From assembly GCF_000307265.1 (NCBI RefSeq), contig NZ_DF158896.1, forward strand, positions 197,253 through 261,252: a DNA stretch of 64,000 bases, read 5' to 3'. The translations under genes were made by a program, and so were the position numbers. The stretch comes from Oscillibacter ruminantium GH1. Its GTDB lineage: Bacteria > Bacillota > Clostridia > Oscillospirales > Oscillospiraceae. The notes below the pieces were generated by a model. That model did not search any database. It worked only from the letters and a program-made list of their open reading frames with translations, and was not told where the DNA came from. Of this stretch, positions 34,232-42,596 are shown piece by piece (position 1 is the stretch's first letter; the number at the start of each line of letters is the position of its first letter).

Positions 34232-35101
34232 TTATTCGTATCCGTCTACGGCATACCAATCACATATTGAATCTACCATTCCCTGTACAATTTTATCTTG
34301 GTAGACGTCCGATTCCAACAATGCATCCTCCTCCGGATTTGTCATAAAGCCCATCTCAATTAAAACGGTTGGCATGGTTGCGTAGTTAAAGCCAACCATA
34401 TCTGACCTTCCGCTAGTACCTCTATTTTTGGCGCCCGTAGCGGTGGCTACTGCATCAACCATCAGTTTGCCTAGGCGTTCACTCTCTTTGACAATGGAAG
34501 GTGTTCCCAGAAGATCTCCGGAGGGGACTAAAACGGATACGCCGTGTACGGAGGTATCACTATATCCATCGGCATGGATATGAACCATCACCTCCGCATT
34601 TCCATCCTGAGCGATCTGGCATCGCTTTTGTCCGGAGAGTGTGATTTCCGAAACCTCCCGCGTCATAATAACCTGTGCGCCTGCAGTTTCCAAGGCATCC
34701 CGAAGGTTCAGGCCAACGGACAGATTCAGCTTTTCTTCCGTCATATTTGCCCCGTGTGTACCGCCGCCAAAAGCGGTTTTTGTCTGATTGGAGAGCGGTG
34801 ATAGTTGTTCTTGTCCGCCTTTTCCAATTTCATCAGTCACACAGTGCCCCGGATCTACACAGATGATATGCCCCTCCAATGGCAATGATTTAGATGATGC
34901 AGATTCAGCGGGTGCTTCGTTATTTATACTTGAATTCGCTTCCTGCTCATGTGTCTCTGCAGACTCATCCGGCGCGGAGACTCCCTGTGTGGAAACAGCA
35001 GCAGAGCCCGGCTCCGCAGGAGTCTCTGCAGAAGATTGAATTGCGCATCCGGCACACAGCACAACGCATAGAAAAAGCAATGCAAAAAGTTGTTTCTTCA
35101 T
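34232..35101 (-). CDS. N-acetylmuramoyl-L-alanine amidase lipoprotein
   Basis: This 289-residue protein cleaves the bond between muramic acid and the peptide of the cell wall. A lipoprotein signal (MKKQLFALLFLCVVLCAGC) and a Ser/Glu-rich linker (about 22-75) precede an Amidase_3 domain with zinc ligands in VDPGHC, TEEKLNLSVGLNL and HIHADG and the catalytic Glu in VLIEMGFMTNPEED. ATG at 35101 overlaps the stop of the upstream zinc-ribbon gene (ATGA), so the two are coupled. The enzyme would sit on the outer face of the membrane. Confidence 0.9.
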   Translation of the reverse strand: MKKQLFALLFLCVVLCAGCAIQSSAETPAEPGSAAVSTQGVSAPDESAETHEQEANSSINNEAPAESASSKSLPLEGHIICVDPGHCVTDEIGKGGQEQLSPLSNQTKTAFGGGTHGANMTEEKLNLSVGLNLRDALETAGAQVIMTREVSEITLSGQKRCQIAQDGNAEVMVHIHADGYSDTSVHGVSVLVPSGDLLGTPSIVKESERLGKLMVDAVATATGAKNRGTSGRSDMVGFNYATMPTVLIEMGFMTNPEEDALLESDVYQDKIVQGMVDSICDWYAVDGYE

Positions 35102-36690
35102 GAACGCCACCCCTGATCCTTCTGGTATTGTACGATCGTTGCGGTATTTTCTTTCTCACAGTCATTTAGAACGGACGAATCGAAGTTGGAGGCATTCAAC
35201 CCCTCCTCTGGATAATACCAGTCCTGCGCATTAAAATAATCTCTTAGATTTGTAGAATTGAAATTGCAGCCGTGTCGGGCGTAGATCTCATTTAAAACCA
35301 AACTGACCTGATCTTTGGACAGGTCATAGAGATCTGATACAGAGATGTACTGTGTGTCGCTGGGGAAAAGATAATCATTACTATTTCCGCCTGAATCAGC
35401 AGTGGAATTACTATCCTGCTCACGGAACGCCTGAAAGGAAAAATCTTTGTTTGTGCAGTCAGATTGAATACTATAATCAGATTCATAAGGATCATCATAG
35501 TGCGTAATTATAATATCAAAAGTGCTTCCAGATATCTGTACCGTATAGGTATATGTATCACCCGTACGATATCCATTCAATATTGAATATGCGCATCCGT
35601 TCATTGAAGTAGACGTTATGTAAAAAGTATCCCCATTTTGCATCTCCTGCCCGTTAAATATGTTTTTTTCATAATCAAAAAATACGCAATAATACCATTT
35701 CCAACTCCAACATTCCTTCAGAAACATCATTGCTTCATAATCTCCCGTATAATTGCTGAAAGGATCATTACTGCCGGATTCAGTATTGTTTACATTGCTC
35801 GAGCTTTGAGATTCGGATGCATCATAGAATACAGGAGTGTTTTCATCAGAGGGCAAGCCTGTCCCTGATAACTGAACGCCCATCAGAAGAGCCGGTATCA
35901 TCGCAACCACCAATATAACCCCTAACATCGTTTCAATTAAATAAGCCACAACAGCATATAGAATTGCATGCCATACGGAGGTTCCACAATGTTTGATGTC
36001 TCTGGAGTTAATCAACTGGCAGCAATGGTGATAATATAGTTCATTAAAATGAAGACCAAACCGAATCCCATTTATGGCAAGCCATACTATGCCGACTAGC
36101 AGCGATAGAACACCTCCGGCCATCATAACAAGTGCCACGGTAGATTGAAAAGGAAGAACAGCCATACCAATAAGGGAAATAATCCCGCCTGCATTTTCAA
36201 CGATTAGTGGAAGTAAGAAAAATTTTATGAATAGATCTCCACATTTTCGATAGAAGCAAAACATCGGTACCAGTAAAAATGCGGCCCAATTAAATTTGAC
36301 CTTTCCACCACGCCCTGCTTTTTCAAATTCGGGAAGATAATATTCTGTGTTCTTCCCAATAACATACGCAAAATCATGAAGTTGCCTGTCATGTTCTGCC
36401 TGTGCTGCTTTAGCTTGCTCTTCTGCAGCATTGGTCTCCTCATTTCTGCCTGTTTCCCCGTAAACGGTCTTATCCCTATTGTTATCAGTTGGGGAACCAT
36501 CTTGCCGGCAATGTGATTCCGAGGATGTTTTGCTTACAGGTTGTCCGCATTGCGTACAGAAGGTTGCATCAGGGTCAATCTCCGCCCGGCAGTTTGGGCA
36601 CGTTGGTACAAATACCTTTGCCCCACATTGCGGACAAAACTTCGCTTCGTCTTCCAGAGCTGCTCCGCAGTTAATACAAACTCCGCTCAT
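35098..36690 (-). CDS. Zinc-ribbon, DUF2628-like membrane protein with C-terminal YARHG domain
   Basis: This 530-residue protein begins with two zinc ribbons (CINCGAALEDEAKFCPQCG and CPNCRAEIDPDATFCTQCG). Then come a charged helix (about 70-115), a DUF2628-like block with four hydrophobic segments (FNWAAFLLVPMFCFYRK onward, to about 270) and an extracytoplasmic part. The latter ends in a YARHG domain (LNEIYARHGCNFNSTNLRDY, AQDWYYPEEGLN), a small domain thought to lie outside the cell. It is third in a four-gene operon and coupled to the amidase. A signalling or wall-associated role is likely but unproven. Confidence 0.8.
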   Translation of the reverse strand: MSGVCINCGAALEDEAKFCPQCGAKVFVPTCPNCRAEIDPDATFCTQCGQPVSKTSSESHCRQDGSPTDNNRDKTVYGETGRNEETNAAEEQAKAAQAEHDRQLHDFAYVIGKNTEYYLPEFEKAGRGGKVKFNWAAFLLVPMFCFYRKCGDLFIKFFLLPLIVENAGGIISLIGMAVLPFQSTVALVMMAGGVLSLLVGIVWLAINGIRFGLHFNELYYHHCCQLINSRDIKHCGTSVWHAILYAVVAYLIETMLGVILVVAMIPALLMGVQLSGTGLPSDENTPVFYDASESQSSSNVNNTESGSNDPFSNYTGDYEAMMFLKECWSWKWYYCVFFDYEKNIFNGQEMQNGDTFYITSTSMNGCAYSILNGYRTGDTYTYTVQISGSTFDIIITHYDDPYESDYSIQSDCTNKDFSFQAFREQDSNSTADSGGNSNDYLFPSDTQYISVSDLYDLSKDQVSLVLNEIYARHGCNFNSTNLRDYFNAQDWYYPEEGLNASNFDSSVLNDCEKENTATIVQYQKDQGWRS

Positions 36691-36703
36691 GTCTATCCCT
36701 CCA

Positions 36704-37042
36704 TCAATAAAGAAGCTTTTTCAGTGCCCACAATACAGTGGAACCAAAAGCATATCCGCACAGAGACCCGGTTATAAACCGGCGCAGATTTGTGGACTCT
36801 CTGATTTCTTTGTACTGAAGAAACCAATCTAAGAACATCAGGCTGCAAAAGGCAATCATAATCCAAAATGGAGCACGGCAAAATTGAAACAAAAAACAGG
36901 CGCAGAATTGCCCAAAGAAAACACCTGTGCAACGTGCGCAGACAGGAAATTGATTTCCCCTCCAGAAAAAGCTTCTGTCAGCTCTTTGGTGACACCCAGA
37001 CAACTTACCTATTCGCATTAGTACAGTATACATTCGCTCCAT
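36704..37042 (-). CDS. DUF2085 membrane protein
   Basis: This 112-residue protein has the DUF2085 pattern: CHQRADRSFFW near the N terminus, FPVCARCTGVFFGQF and three to four membrane segments. The conserved Cys and His residues could bind a metal or take part in thiol chemistry. The function of the family is unknown. It begins one base after the upstream zinc-ribbon gene ends, so it belongs to the same operon. Confidence 0.8.
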   Translation of the reverse strand: MERMYTVLMRIGKLSGCHQRADRSFFWRGNQFPVCARCTGVFFGQFCACFLFQFCRAPFWIMIAFCSLMFLDWFLQYKEIRESTNLRRFITGSLCGYAFGSTVLWALKKLLY

Positions 37043-37043
37043 C

Positions 37044-38066
37044 TTAGCCCCCCAAAATTTCTGCCAACAGAGGTGCCCCCAAGATAAGCATTGCCACGGT
37101 TAACGAAACAACAATAATCATCATATTTCTGCGTTCAGAAGCAGTAAAGATAGAAAAAAGAGAGCATCCCAACTCGGTTGAAAGTTCAGAATAGATTCCA
37201 AACCAGCACACAGGAGGTACGATCAAGGACAGGAAAAGAAGCCATAGTCTTAGGCCATACCAAATCGCATGAGAAAGAAATAAAGAACATACCATTGTAT
37301 AGAGTAGCGCAGATGTACCCATCATTTTTGCCTTTTCCCTTGCATCTTGTGACGCGATATGTTGTTTTCCGCAGTTGAGACATTGCCACCATGTTTCGTT
37401 TCTAATATCAACTTTTGTACCGCTTCCGCAAAGCCCACATAAAGCACCAAAGGGTCCCACTAGGCAAGCTCCGCAAATACCGCAAATCGCGTGATAATTC
37501 GATCCGTTCATTGTAACAGTGCTCTTTTCTACCAGATGGCACCCCTTCGCTCCACAAAAAGGACAGTCATCGTCTATCACGGGCGCTTCTTTGTTGGATG
37601 TTTCCTGCTGCTGCCAATCAGAGTTTTTTGGGATCTTGAAAAATTTTTCTGCAGATATTGTATTCGAATCTGCCGTCAGCTGTTTCAATGCGGGTTCCTG
37701 AAGATTCCTTTTTGAAGCTTCAGCGTGAATTGAGTATACTTTTTCTGAAAAATTTTTATCTTTAGCTGCGCTATTTTCAACTGCCTCATGAGTTTTTAAA
37801 GTATTTGAACGCTCAATTGCATCTAAACATTCATCTATGTCTATATCGCCTGTAATTACTGGCGGTTGAGCTTTCAAATCTTGGATTTTTGACTGAAGAT
37901 CTCCTTTGCTAAAAATAGATTGGGCATCCTGCATGGCATCATTTTTCGGAGAAGAATCCTTAAGTGTGAAATCCATTGTCTTTGTAGCCACGCCGGTGTT
38001 CTTCCCACATCTTGGGCAAAACTTTGCTTCGTCCGGCAGTTTTGCGCCGCATCTTGCACAGTACAT
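37044..38066 (-). CDS. Zinc-ribbon membrane protein
   Basis: This 340-residue protein has an N-terminal zinc ribbon (MYCARCGAKLPDEAKFCPRC), a long polar, probably disordered linker (about 30-175), then a cysteine-rich section with three more CxxC pairs (CPFCGAKGC, CGICGACLVGPFGALCGLCG, CLNCGKQH), and three hydrophobic segments at the C terminus. ATG at 38066 lies after GGGGTGG. It is the first gene of the operon with DUF2085, the YARHG protein and the amidase. I do not recognise a family beyond the zinc ribbons. Confidence 0.75.
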   Translation of the reverse strand: MYCARCGAKLPDEAKFCPRCGKNTGVATKTMDFTLKDSSPKNDAMQDAQSIFSKGDLQSKIQDLKAQPPVITGDIDIDECLDAIERSNTLKTHEAVENSAAKDKNFSEKVYSIHAEASKRNLQEPALKQLTADSNTISAEKFFKIPKNSDWQQQETSNKEAPVIDDDCPFCGAKGCHLVEKSTVTMNGSNYHAICGICGACLVGPFGALCGLCGSGTKVDIRNETWWQCLNCGKQHIASQDAREKAKMMGTSALLYTMVCSLFLSHAIWYGLRLWLLFLSLIVPPVCWFGIYSELSTELGCSLFSIFTASERRNMMIIVVSLTVAMLILGAPLLAEILGG

Positions 38067-38199
38067 TTTTACCACCCCGTTTGAGTAAGATTCCAGTGTA
38101 ACAATTGTATTCTATAAAATAACGTTTTTCAATATTTTTAAGCATATTCAGCCGATTGGGGACACCCTATACAATAATGAAAAAGAGGTGTTGAAAGAT

Positions 38200-38526
38200 A
38201 TGGAGAAGCAGCAATTGGCTGATATGGGAAATCGCCTGCGGCAGCAGCGGAATGCATTGGGCTTGACGCGGGAACAATTTGCAGAGCTAGCCGACATTGG
38301 AACCGGCTATTATGGGCAGATTGAAGTTGGGACATCCCAAATGTCCATCGACACCTTGATAAAAGTCGCGCACACGGCCAAACTTCCGATCGAGTATATC
38401 TTGTTTGGAACGCCACCCGAGCAGGGAGATCCGTCAGATATCTTTAGTCTTCTCTCCAAGTGCAGTGAACGAGAATTAAAATTAGCAGAGCAGGTTTTGA
38501 AACTGTTTCTTTTAAAAGCAGATTAA
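38200..38526 (+). CDS. XRE-family HTH regulator
   Basis: This 108-residue protein has an N-terminal Cro/C1-type helix-turn-helix (GNRLRQQRNALGLTREQFAE, GTGYYGQIEVGTSQMSIDTL) and a C-terminal helix. It is divergent from the zinc-ribbon operon and may repress it. TTG at 38191 is an alternative start. A paralogue with the same layout lies at 41399-41725, which points to a local duplication. Confidence 0.85.
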   Translation: MEKQQLADMGNRLRQQRNALGLTREQFAELADIGTGYYGQIEVGTSQMSIDTLIKVAHTAKLPIEYILFGTPPEQGDPSDIFSLLSKCSERELKLAEQVLKLFLLKAD

Positions 38527-38529
38527 GAC

Positions 38530-38564
38530 AGGACGGCCATCTCAAAATCAGAGATGGCCGTCCT
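38530..38564 (+). terminator. Terminator of the HTH gene
   Basis: A perfect 14-bp stem (AGGACGGCCATCTC with GAGATGGCCGTCCT) with a 7-base loop lies three bases after the stop codon. Confidence 0.75.
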
Positions 38565-38800
38565 ACGTTTGCAACTGGCAACCACCTGTTCGGAGGCCCT
38601 ATAGCTTTGCGAGGGCAGGTTTTCACCTGCTTTGCTGGTATATTTAATTGACTTCTGAAAATGGTTAACTCTATTTGTACTGAAGTATGCTCTCTTTTGA
38701 GAGAAAAATCAACTTTTATCATAAAAATGAATGCCAGTGAGCAGATGTATTATGGTTTCTTGTGCCTGTTACAAAATGAGTTTACAATAGAGACAATAAA

Positions 38801-38827
38801 AAATGGTTAGCCGACAGCTAACCATTT
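38801..38827. terminator. Hairpin before the kinase-associated regulator
   Basis: A perfect 11-bp stem (AAATGGTTAGC with GCTAACCATTT) with a 5-base loop lies 40 bases before the next regulator gene. It may be a terminator or a leader hairpin. Confidence 0.5.
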
Positions 38828-38867
38828 CAAAGTATGATCTGTTATGATACTGGCAGAGGTGAAGGGC

Positions 38868-39287
38868 GTGAAAACAACAGACGAACTGACAAACGAAATT
38901 TGTAAGGCTACCGATATGGTGGACTATTTTGAAAAGAACCGTGCGGAATTGCAGTTGAACGGTTTTTCTGAAAGTCTTGGACAGTGGCTAAAAATCAAAA
39001 AATGTACCAAAGCTGCGGTGGCGCGCCGATCCGGTTTGAATCGGGCCTACGTCTATCAGATATTTTTGGGCTTGAAAACGCCGTCAAGAGATAAAGTTAT
39101 TGCACTGGCGTTTGGCTTTGCCATGGATTTAACCGAAACGAAGAAGCTCTTGCAGCAGGCAGGCTATCGGGAACTCTACGCCCGCGATCCAAGGGATGCG
39201 CTGCTGATTTCGTCTGTGGTCCACCGGCAGACGATTCTGGAAGCCAACGAGCTGCTGTATGACAATCATATTGAATGTTTGGAATAG
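38868..39287 (+). CDS. HTH regulator paired with a membrane kinase
   Basis: This 139-residue protein starts MKTTDELTNEICKATDMVDY, then has a helix-turn-helix (TKAAVARRSGLNRAYVYQIF), the block LKTPSRDKVIALAFG and a helical C terminus (AGYRELYARDPRDALLISSV, NELLYDNHIECLE). I recognise this layout from clostridial regulators encoded next to Hanks-type kinases. GTG at 38868 has GAGG eight bases upstream; the ATG at 38844 has no clear site. It converges on the kinase gene, with one shared terminator, so kinase control of this regulator is plausible. Confidence 0.8.
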   Translation: MKTTDELTNEICKATDMVDYFEKNRAELQLNGFSESLGQWLKIKKCTKAAVARRSGLNRAYVYQIFLGLKTPSRDKVIALAFGFAMDLTETKKLLQQAGYRELYARDPRDALLISSVVHRQTILEANELLYDNHIECLE

Positions 39288-39288
39288 G

Positions 39289-39328
39289 AAAGCGCATCCA
39301 CTGAAAATCCTTTCAGTGGATGCGCTTT
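39289..39328. terminator. Shared bidirectional terminator
   Basis: A perfect 18-bp stem (AAAGCGCATCCACTGAAA and its complement) with a 4-base loop fills the gap between the convergent regulator and kinase genes, with T-runs on both strands. Confidence 0.9.
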
Positions 39329-39330
39329 TT

Positions 39331-40644
39331 TTATTGTTTTCCAAATACATGCAGACCATCTTGATTGGTGAAGAAGTATTCGCTGATTTCTCCTCCTGCA
39401 GAATCATGCGCAACAAGGTGATGGTGCAGATAGTCAACACGAATGCCGTCCGTGATGCTGCCCCGATCATCGTAAGGCGGGTCTCCCTTTGACAGCGTAT
39501 AGATAGCCGTAGTTTGCCATGTGGAATGATCCCCCAAGGAGACGTAGACCTCCTTTACGTCATCACCGTCCGTATCACAGGCGGCCAGCTGCACAGAGCA
39601 GCCTTCGGTCGATAATTCGCGGAACCATGGATCAGAAGAGAAATTCATGTCCTGTCCGTTGGCGCTGCCGGTGATTGCAAGGGAGCCCTGTTTATCAAGA
39701 TAAGCGGTAAAATATTCTTTGTTTCCGTCTCTGTCCAAATCCACAGAGAGGTCAATCCGCTTTCCTTCGGTCAGGCTCTGTCCGTCTATGGAAGCGTAGT
39801 CCATATATGGGTAGTAAAACAGCATATCATCCGGAACAATTCCCTGCTTCAGGTAGGGGACTACCGTTTGCCACGTCAATTGATGCAAATCGTTGACAAC
39901 CATCCTGACCGTACTCCACGATGGCAGAAAAAGCAGGGCAACTAACAAAATCAGAAATATCATTGCGACATGGCGAAGAATTTGCTTGGCTGTCAAAAAA
40001 TAGAGAGCTCGGTTCAGGTTGTCGGCAGAGGGGTATCGTTGCTTGGGGTCGAAGGCAGTACATTTTTTGATAATCCTCTGATATTTTTGTTTCTTTGAAG
40101 TTTTTTCGAGAAGCTGACGAAAGGTAACTCCCAGTGAGTAAATATCAGCTCTGGCGTCCGTTTGCGAAAAACCATATTGCTCAGGAGGCGCGTAGCCACG
40201 AGTCCCTAGCAGGATCGTGTCCTGCTCATGCATCGCGCCTTTTACGGTTCTGGCAGCGTCGAAGTCAATCAAACGGATATGGCCATCCGGAGCCAGAAGA
40301 ATGTTGGAGGGCTTGATGTCCCGGTGAACAATTCCCTGCCGGTGCAGGTAAGACAGTACGGCGCAAAGCTCCCGAATGCTTTTGAGAACATTATGAGGTT
40401 TCAGTCCTGCTTCTCCGATGCTTGGGCCGTCAATGTATTCCTCTGTGACAATCGTTTCATTCGGCGCAAAGGTTACTTCCTCAATGTGCGGCAGGTAGGG
40501 GTGATCCAGATCTCTTAATTGCTGATAGGCCGCGTGGTTTCCTGCCATCCATTTTCGCACAAAATGCCGTTCTTGCTGGTCCGTAATCAGTATTGCCCGG
40601 CACTTGGGGGAGGTGCTGAGTTCTTTGATTTCCTGATAATCCAT
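39331..40644 (-). CDS. Membrane-anchored Ser/Thr protein kinase
   Basis: This 437-residue protein has a cytoplasmic Hanks-type kinase domain (about 1-225), a membrane segment (about 229-252, VAMIFLILLVALLFLPSW) and an outer domain of about 185 residues. The catalytic loop VHRDIKPSNILL and the activation segment GTRGYAPPEQYG are intact; the usual DFG is DFD (LIDFDAAR), as in several bacterial kinases. The N-lobe is short and lacks a clear glycine loop. The outer domain has two Asp-rich stretches (DLDRDGNKEYF and DTDGDDVKEVYV) like calcium-binding or FG-GAP repeats. It probably senses an external signal and acts on the convergent HTH regulator. Confidence 0.88.
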   Translation of the reverse strand: MDYQEIKELSTSPKCRAILITDQQERHFVRKWMAGNHAAYQQLRDLDHPYLPHIEEVTFAPNETIVTEEYIDGPSIGEAGLKPHNVLKSIRELCAVLSYLHRQGIVHRDIKPSNILLAPDGHIRLIDFDAARTVKGAMHEQDTILLGTRGYAPPEQYGFSQTDARADIYSLGVTFRQLLEKTSKKQKYQRIIKKCTAFDPKQRYPSADNLNRALYFLTAKQILRHVAMIFLILLVALLFLPSWSTVRMVVNDLHQLTWQTVVPYLKQGIVPDDMLFYYPYMDYASIDGQSLTEGKRIDLSVDLDRDGNKEYFTAYLDKQGSLAITGSANGQDMNFSSDPWFRELSTEGCSVQLAACDTDGDDVKEVYVSLGDHSTWQTTAIYTLSKGDPPYDDRGSITDGIRVDYLHHHLVAHDSAGGEISEYFFTNQDGLHVFGKQ

Positions 40645-40703
40645 GCGGCACCACACCCTTTCTCATCCATCATAGTACAACTGCATCAAAAAAATCAAGG
40701 CCG

Positions 40704-40736
40704 TCAATGGGAGCAGGAAGATTCTGCTCCCATTGA
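40704..40736. terminator. Hairpin upstream of the kinase gene
   Basis: A perfect 13-bp stem (TCAATGGGAGCAG with CTGCTCCCATTGA) with a 7-base loop lies 60 bases before the kinase start on the minus strand. It may end transcription from the right. Confidence 0.6.
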
Positions 40737-40839
40737 AGGCTTAGTCAAAAGCTGGTGCCAAGTCCGCAACGATCAACGGCATTTGTAAAGTTGCCGCATC
40801 AACAACGCAGCGATGCAGGAGCCGCTGCGCGGGTTCAAA

Positions 40840-40959
40840 TTAGAGGGTAAACCGTTGTGGAGATATTGAATGCTTAGTAATATGCAGCTTTTCTCTGGCT
40901 TCGTTCAGAAGCTGAAAGTCCTGCGGAAATGGAATGTCAGCCGGACAACAGGTCGCATG
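40840..40959 (-). pseudogene. Remnant of an IS1182-type transposase
   Basis: The minus-strand frame reads HATCCPADIPFPQDFQLLNE and then AREKL before degenerating. This matches the block DATC.PADI.FP.D..LLN.AR that follows the second catalytic Asp in IS1182-family transposases. The Asp is replaced by His and a stop codon lies just upstream. Only this piece of about 40 codons remains. Confidence 0.65.
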
Positions 40960-41010
40960 TTACATACAACGTAGACTATTGTCGGTTGCTCAAAAATATA
41001 GCAGCAATTA

Positions 41011-41199
41011 TTATCTGATCCGAAAAAGCTTCATAATTAAGGCAATCGGAATAAGCGCCCAGCCAAAGATTGCACCAAAGGCAAGCCTCTGTAGGAACAG
41101 CGCACCAATGCCCCCTATCACAATTTTGTTATAAAATAGCACAAGTCCAGCCGCCCAATATCCGGCCCAAAAATAGAGCAACAGTAAAATTAAATCCAT
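41011..41199 (-). CDS. Small two-helix membrane protein
   Basis: This 62-residue protein consists almost wholly of two hydrophobic segments (LILLLLYFWAGYWAAGLVLF and GAIFGWALIPIALIMKLF) with a basic end. AAGGAAG nine bases before the ATG and a promoter at 41301-41329 support expression. Between promoter and ribosome site lies a (CTTT)10 repeat. I do not recognise a family; size and topology would fit a toxin-like, holin-like or regulatory membrane peptide. Confidence 0.6.
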   Translation of the reverse strand: MDLILLLLYFWAGYWAAGLVLFYNKIVIGGIGALFLQRLAFGAIFGWALIPIALIMKLFRIR

Positions 41200-41211
41200 G
41201 TTGTTTTCTTC

Positions 41212-41252
<41 letters not shown>

Positions 41253-41300
41253 GTTTCTGCTATTGGTTATTGATCAGTCCACACACTAATTGATGGTACG

Positions 41301-41329
41301 ATTATACGCTAACAGTTGTATATTGTAAA
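41301..41329 (-). promoter_or_regulatory. Promoter of the small membrane protein gene
   Basis: On the minus strand TTTACA (41324-41329) and the consensus TATAAT (41301-41306) are 17 bases apart. The transcript would start near 41294 and carry the GAAA repeat in its leader. Confidence 0.8.
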
Positions 41330-41398
41330 CCCTTATAGTTGGTTTATGTCTATAACTCCCCGGGGTAAACTAAGGAAAATAGACGGAGGGAGATACAT

Positions 41399-41725
41399 AT
41401 GGACTGGAGATCAATTGGGTCACGAATCCGCCGCCAGCGTGAGTTTATGGGATATACTAGAGAACAATTTGCGGAACAGATTGGGGTCACTCCTAAGTTT
41501 TGTTCGGATATCGAGTTGGGCCTTAAGGGTATGTCCATTCCTACGCTTCTCCGGATTGCCTCTAAGCTGAAGCTGTCCACGGATTATATTCTCAGCGGAA
41601 CAGGTGAGGAACCGAACACCACCCCCATCAGTCAAATGCTGCAACAATGCACCCCGGCACAGCGGCATTACGCGGAGGAAATCTTGAAGAACTACCTAAT
41701 GGCCTTGGACTCCCCTGAAAAATAA
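41399..41725 (+). CDS. XRE-family HTH regulator (paralogue of 38200-38526)
   Basis: This 108-residue protein has a Cro/C1-type helix-turn-helix (GSRIRRQREFMGYTREQFAE, TPKFCSDIELGLKGMSIPTL) and a helical tail. It shares the layout SRIRRQR..G.TREQFAE...DIE.G..GMSI.TL with the regulator at 38200. Divergent from the small membrane protein gene, it may control that promoter. Confidence 0.85.
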   Translation: MDWRSIGSRIRRQREFMGYTREQFAEQIGVTPKFCSDIELGLKGMSIPTLLRIASKLKLSTDYILSGTGEEPNTTPISQMLQQCTPAQRHYAEEILKNYLMALDSPEK

Positions 41726-41731
41726 AGAGCC

Positions 41732-41762
41732 TCTGTCGTTTCACCTTTGTAGCGGCAGAGGT
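41732..41762 (+). terminator. Terminator of the HTH gene
   Basis: The stem GCCTCTGTCG with CGGCAGAGGT (one wobble) is followed by TTTTTTAT directly after the stop codon. Confidence 0.7.
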
Positions 41763-41799
41763 TTTTTATAGCTTGCTGCGGATATACTTTAATAAAGAA

Positions 41800-42351
41800 T
41801 TACTCACTATGTTTTACCCTTCGATAAAACGTGCTTGGTTTCATACCAAGCTTCTGCATGGCCTGCACCGCTGTGAGATCACCATCTCGCCACTGCTGGA
41901 CCACACGATGAAAGTCCGGATGCTCAATTCGCTTTCGCCCGGTATAGACACCGCGCTTTTTTGCTTCGGCAATACCCTCTTTCTGGCGTTGGAGAATGTA
42001 CTCGCGCTCCAACTCTGCAACTGCACCAAAAATAGTAAGCATAAACTTGCCGGACGGCGTTGTTGTATCAATGGACTCCTTGCGTGAGATAAACTCCACC
42101 TGCTTTTGCGTCAGTTGCTCCACCAGCTCCAGCAGATCGCGTGTATTACGGGCAAAGCGGCCTATAGACTCTACAATAACAGTGTCGCCCTGCCGTACAT
42201 ATTCCATCATGCGTTTAAGCTCTTGCCGATTGGTATTCTTTCCGCTGGCTTTGTCAATGAACAACTCGTCCACACCCAGCTGCTGCAGCAGCACCTCTTG
42301 ACGAATGGTGTTCTGTTCCGCAGTGCTCACGCGAATATACCCAATCTTCAT
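41800..42351 (-). CDS. Serine recombinase (resolvase/invertase family)
   Basis: This 183-residue protein is a small serine recombinase. The N-terminal catalytic domain has the nucleophile in IGYIRVSTAEQN, then QGDTVIVESIGRFARNTRDL and the E-helix FGAVAELEREYILQRQKEGI. A short C-terminal helix-turn-helix (QAMQKLGMKPSTFYRRVKHS) binds the site. GGAGATGAAGAT precedes the ATG at 42351; a longer frame runs into the repeats and is not used. The size fits dimer resolvases and DNA invertases. The inverted repeats just upstream are its probable site. Confidence 0.9.
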   Translation of the reverse strand: MKIGYIRVSTAEQNTIRQEVLLQQLGVDELFIDKASGKNTNRQELKRMMEYVRQGDTVIVESIGRFARNTRDLLELVEQLTQKQVEFISRKESIDTTTPSGKFMLTIFGAVAELEREYILQRQKEGIAEAKKRGVYTGRKRIEHPDFHRVVQQWRDGDLTAVQAMQKLGMKPSTFYRRVKHSE

Positions 42352-42368
42352 ATCTTCATCTCCTGTCC

Positions 42369-42582
42369 CGGGCGGATGGGCGGATCTATTCAAGAAAAGT
42401 TTTTTCCCGATGCATTCACGTACAAAGATTGCGCAAAAAACTTTTTCCAAAAACATCCGCCCATCCGCCCGAACTTAAATTTGAACTTTGTTTTTCCAAT
42501 AGGGTCGGCATTTGAACTGGCACATGCCAAAATCCAAATATCGACCCTATTGGGATACTTTTTCACTGTGCCATATGGGTAC
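42369..42582. repeat. Array of inverted repeats beside the recombinase gene
   Basis: A perfect 17-bp inverted repeat (CGGGCGGATGGGCGGAT at 42369-42385 with its complement at 42455-42471) encloses a second one (AAAAGTTTTTT and AAAAAACTTTT). To the right, CCAATAGGGTCG (42496-42507) is inverted at 42542-42553, and ACCCTATTGG recurs at 42573-42582; TGGCACAT also occurs twice. The layout suits a res site, a replication origin with iterons or a transfer origin. Confidence 0.75.
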
Positions 42583-42596
42583 ACCCTATTGGCACA

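Noticed and set aside
42369..42582. A CRISPR array
   Set aside because: The repeats are few, inverted and unevenly spaced, and no cas gene is present in the window.
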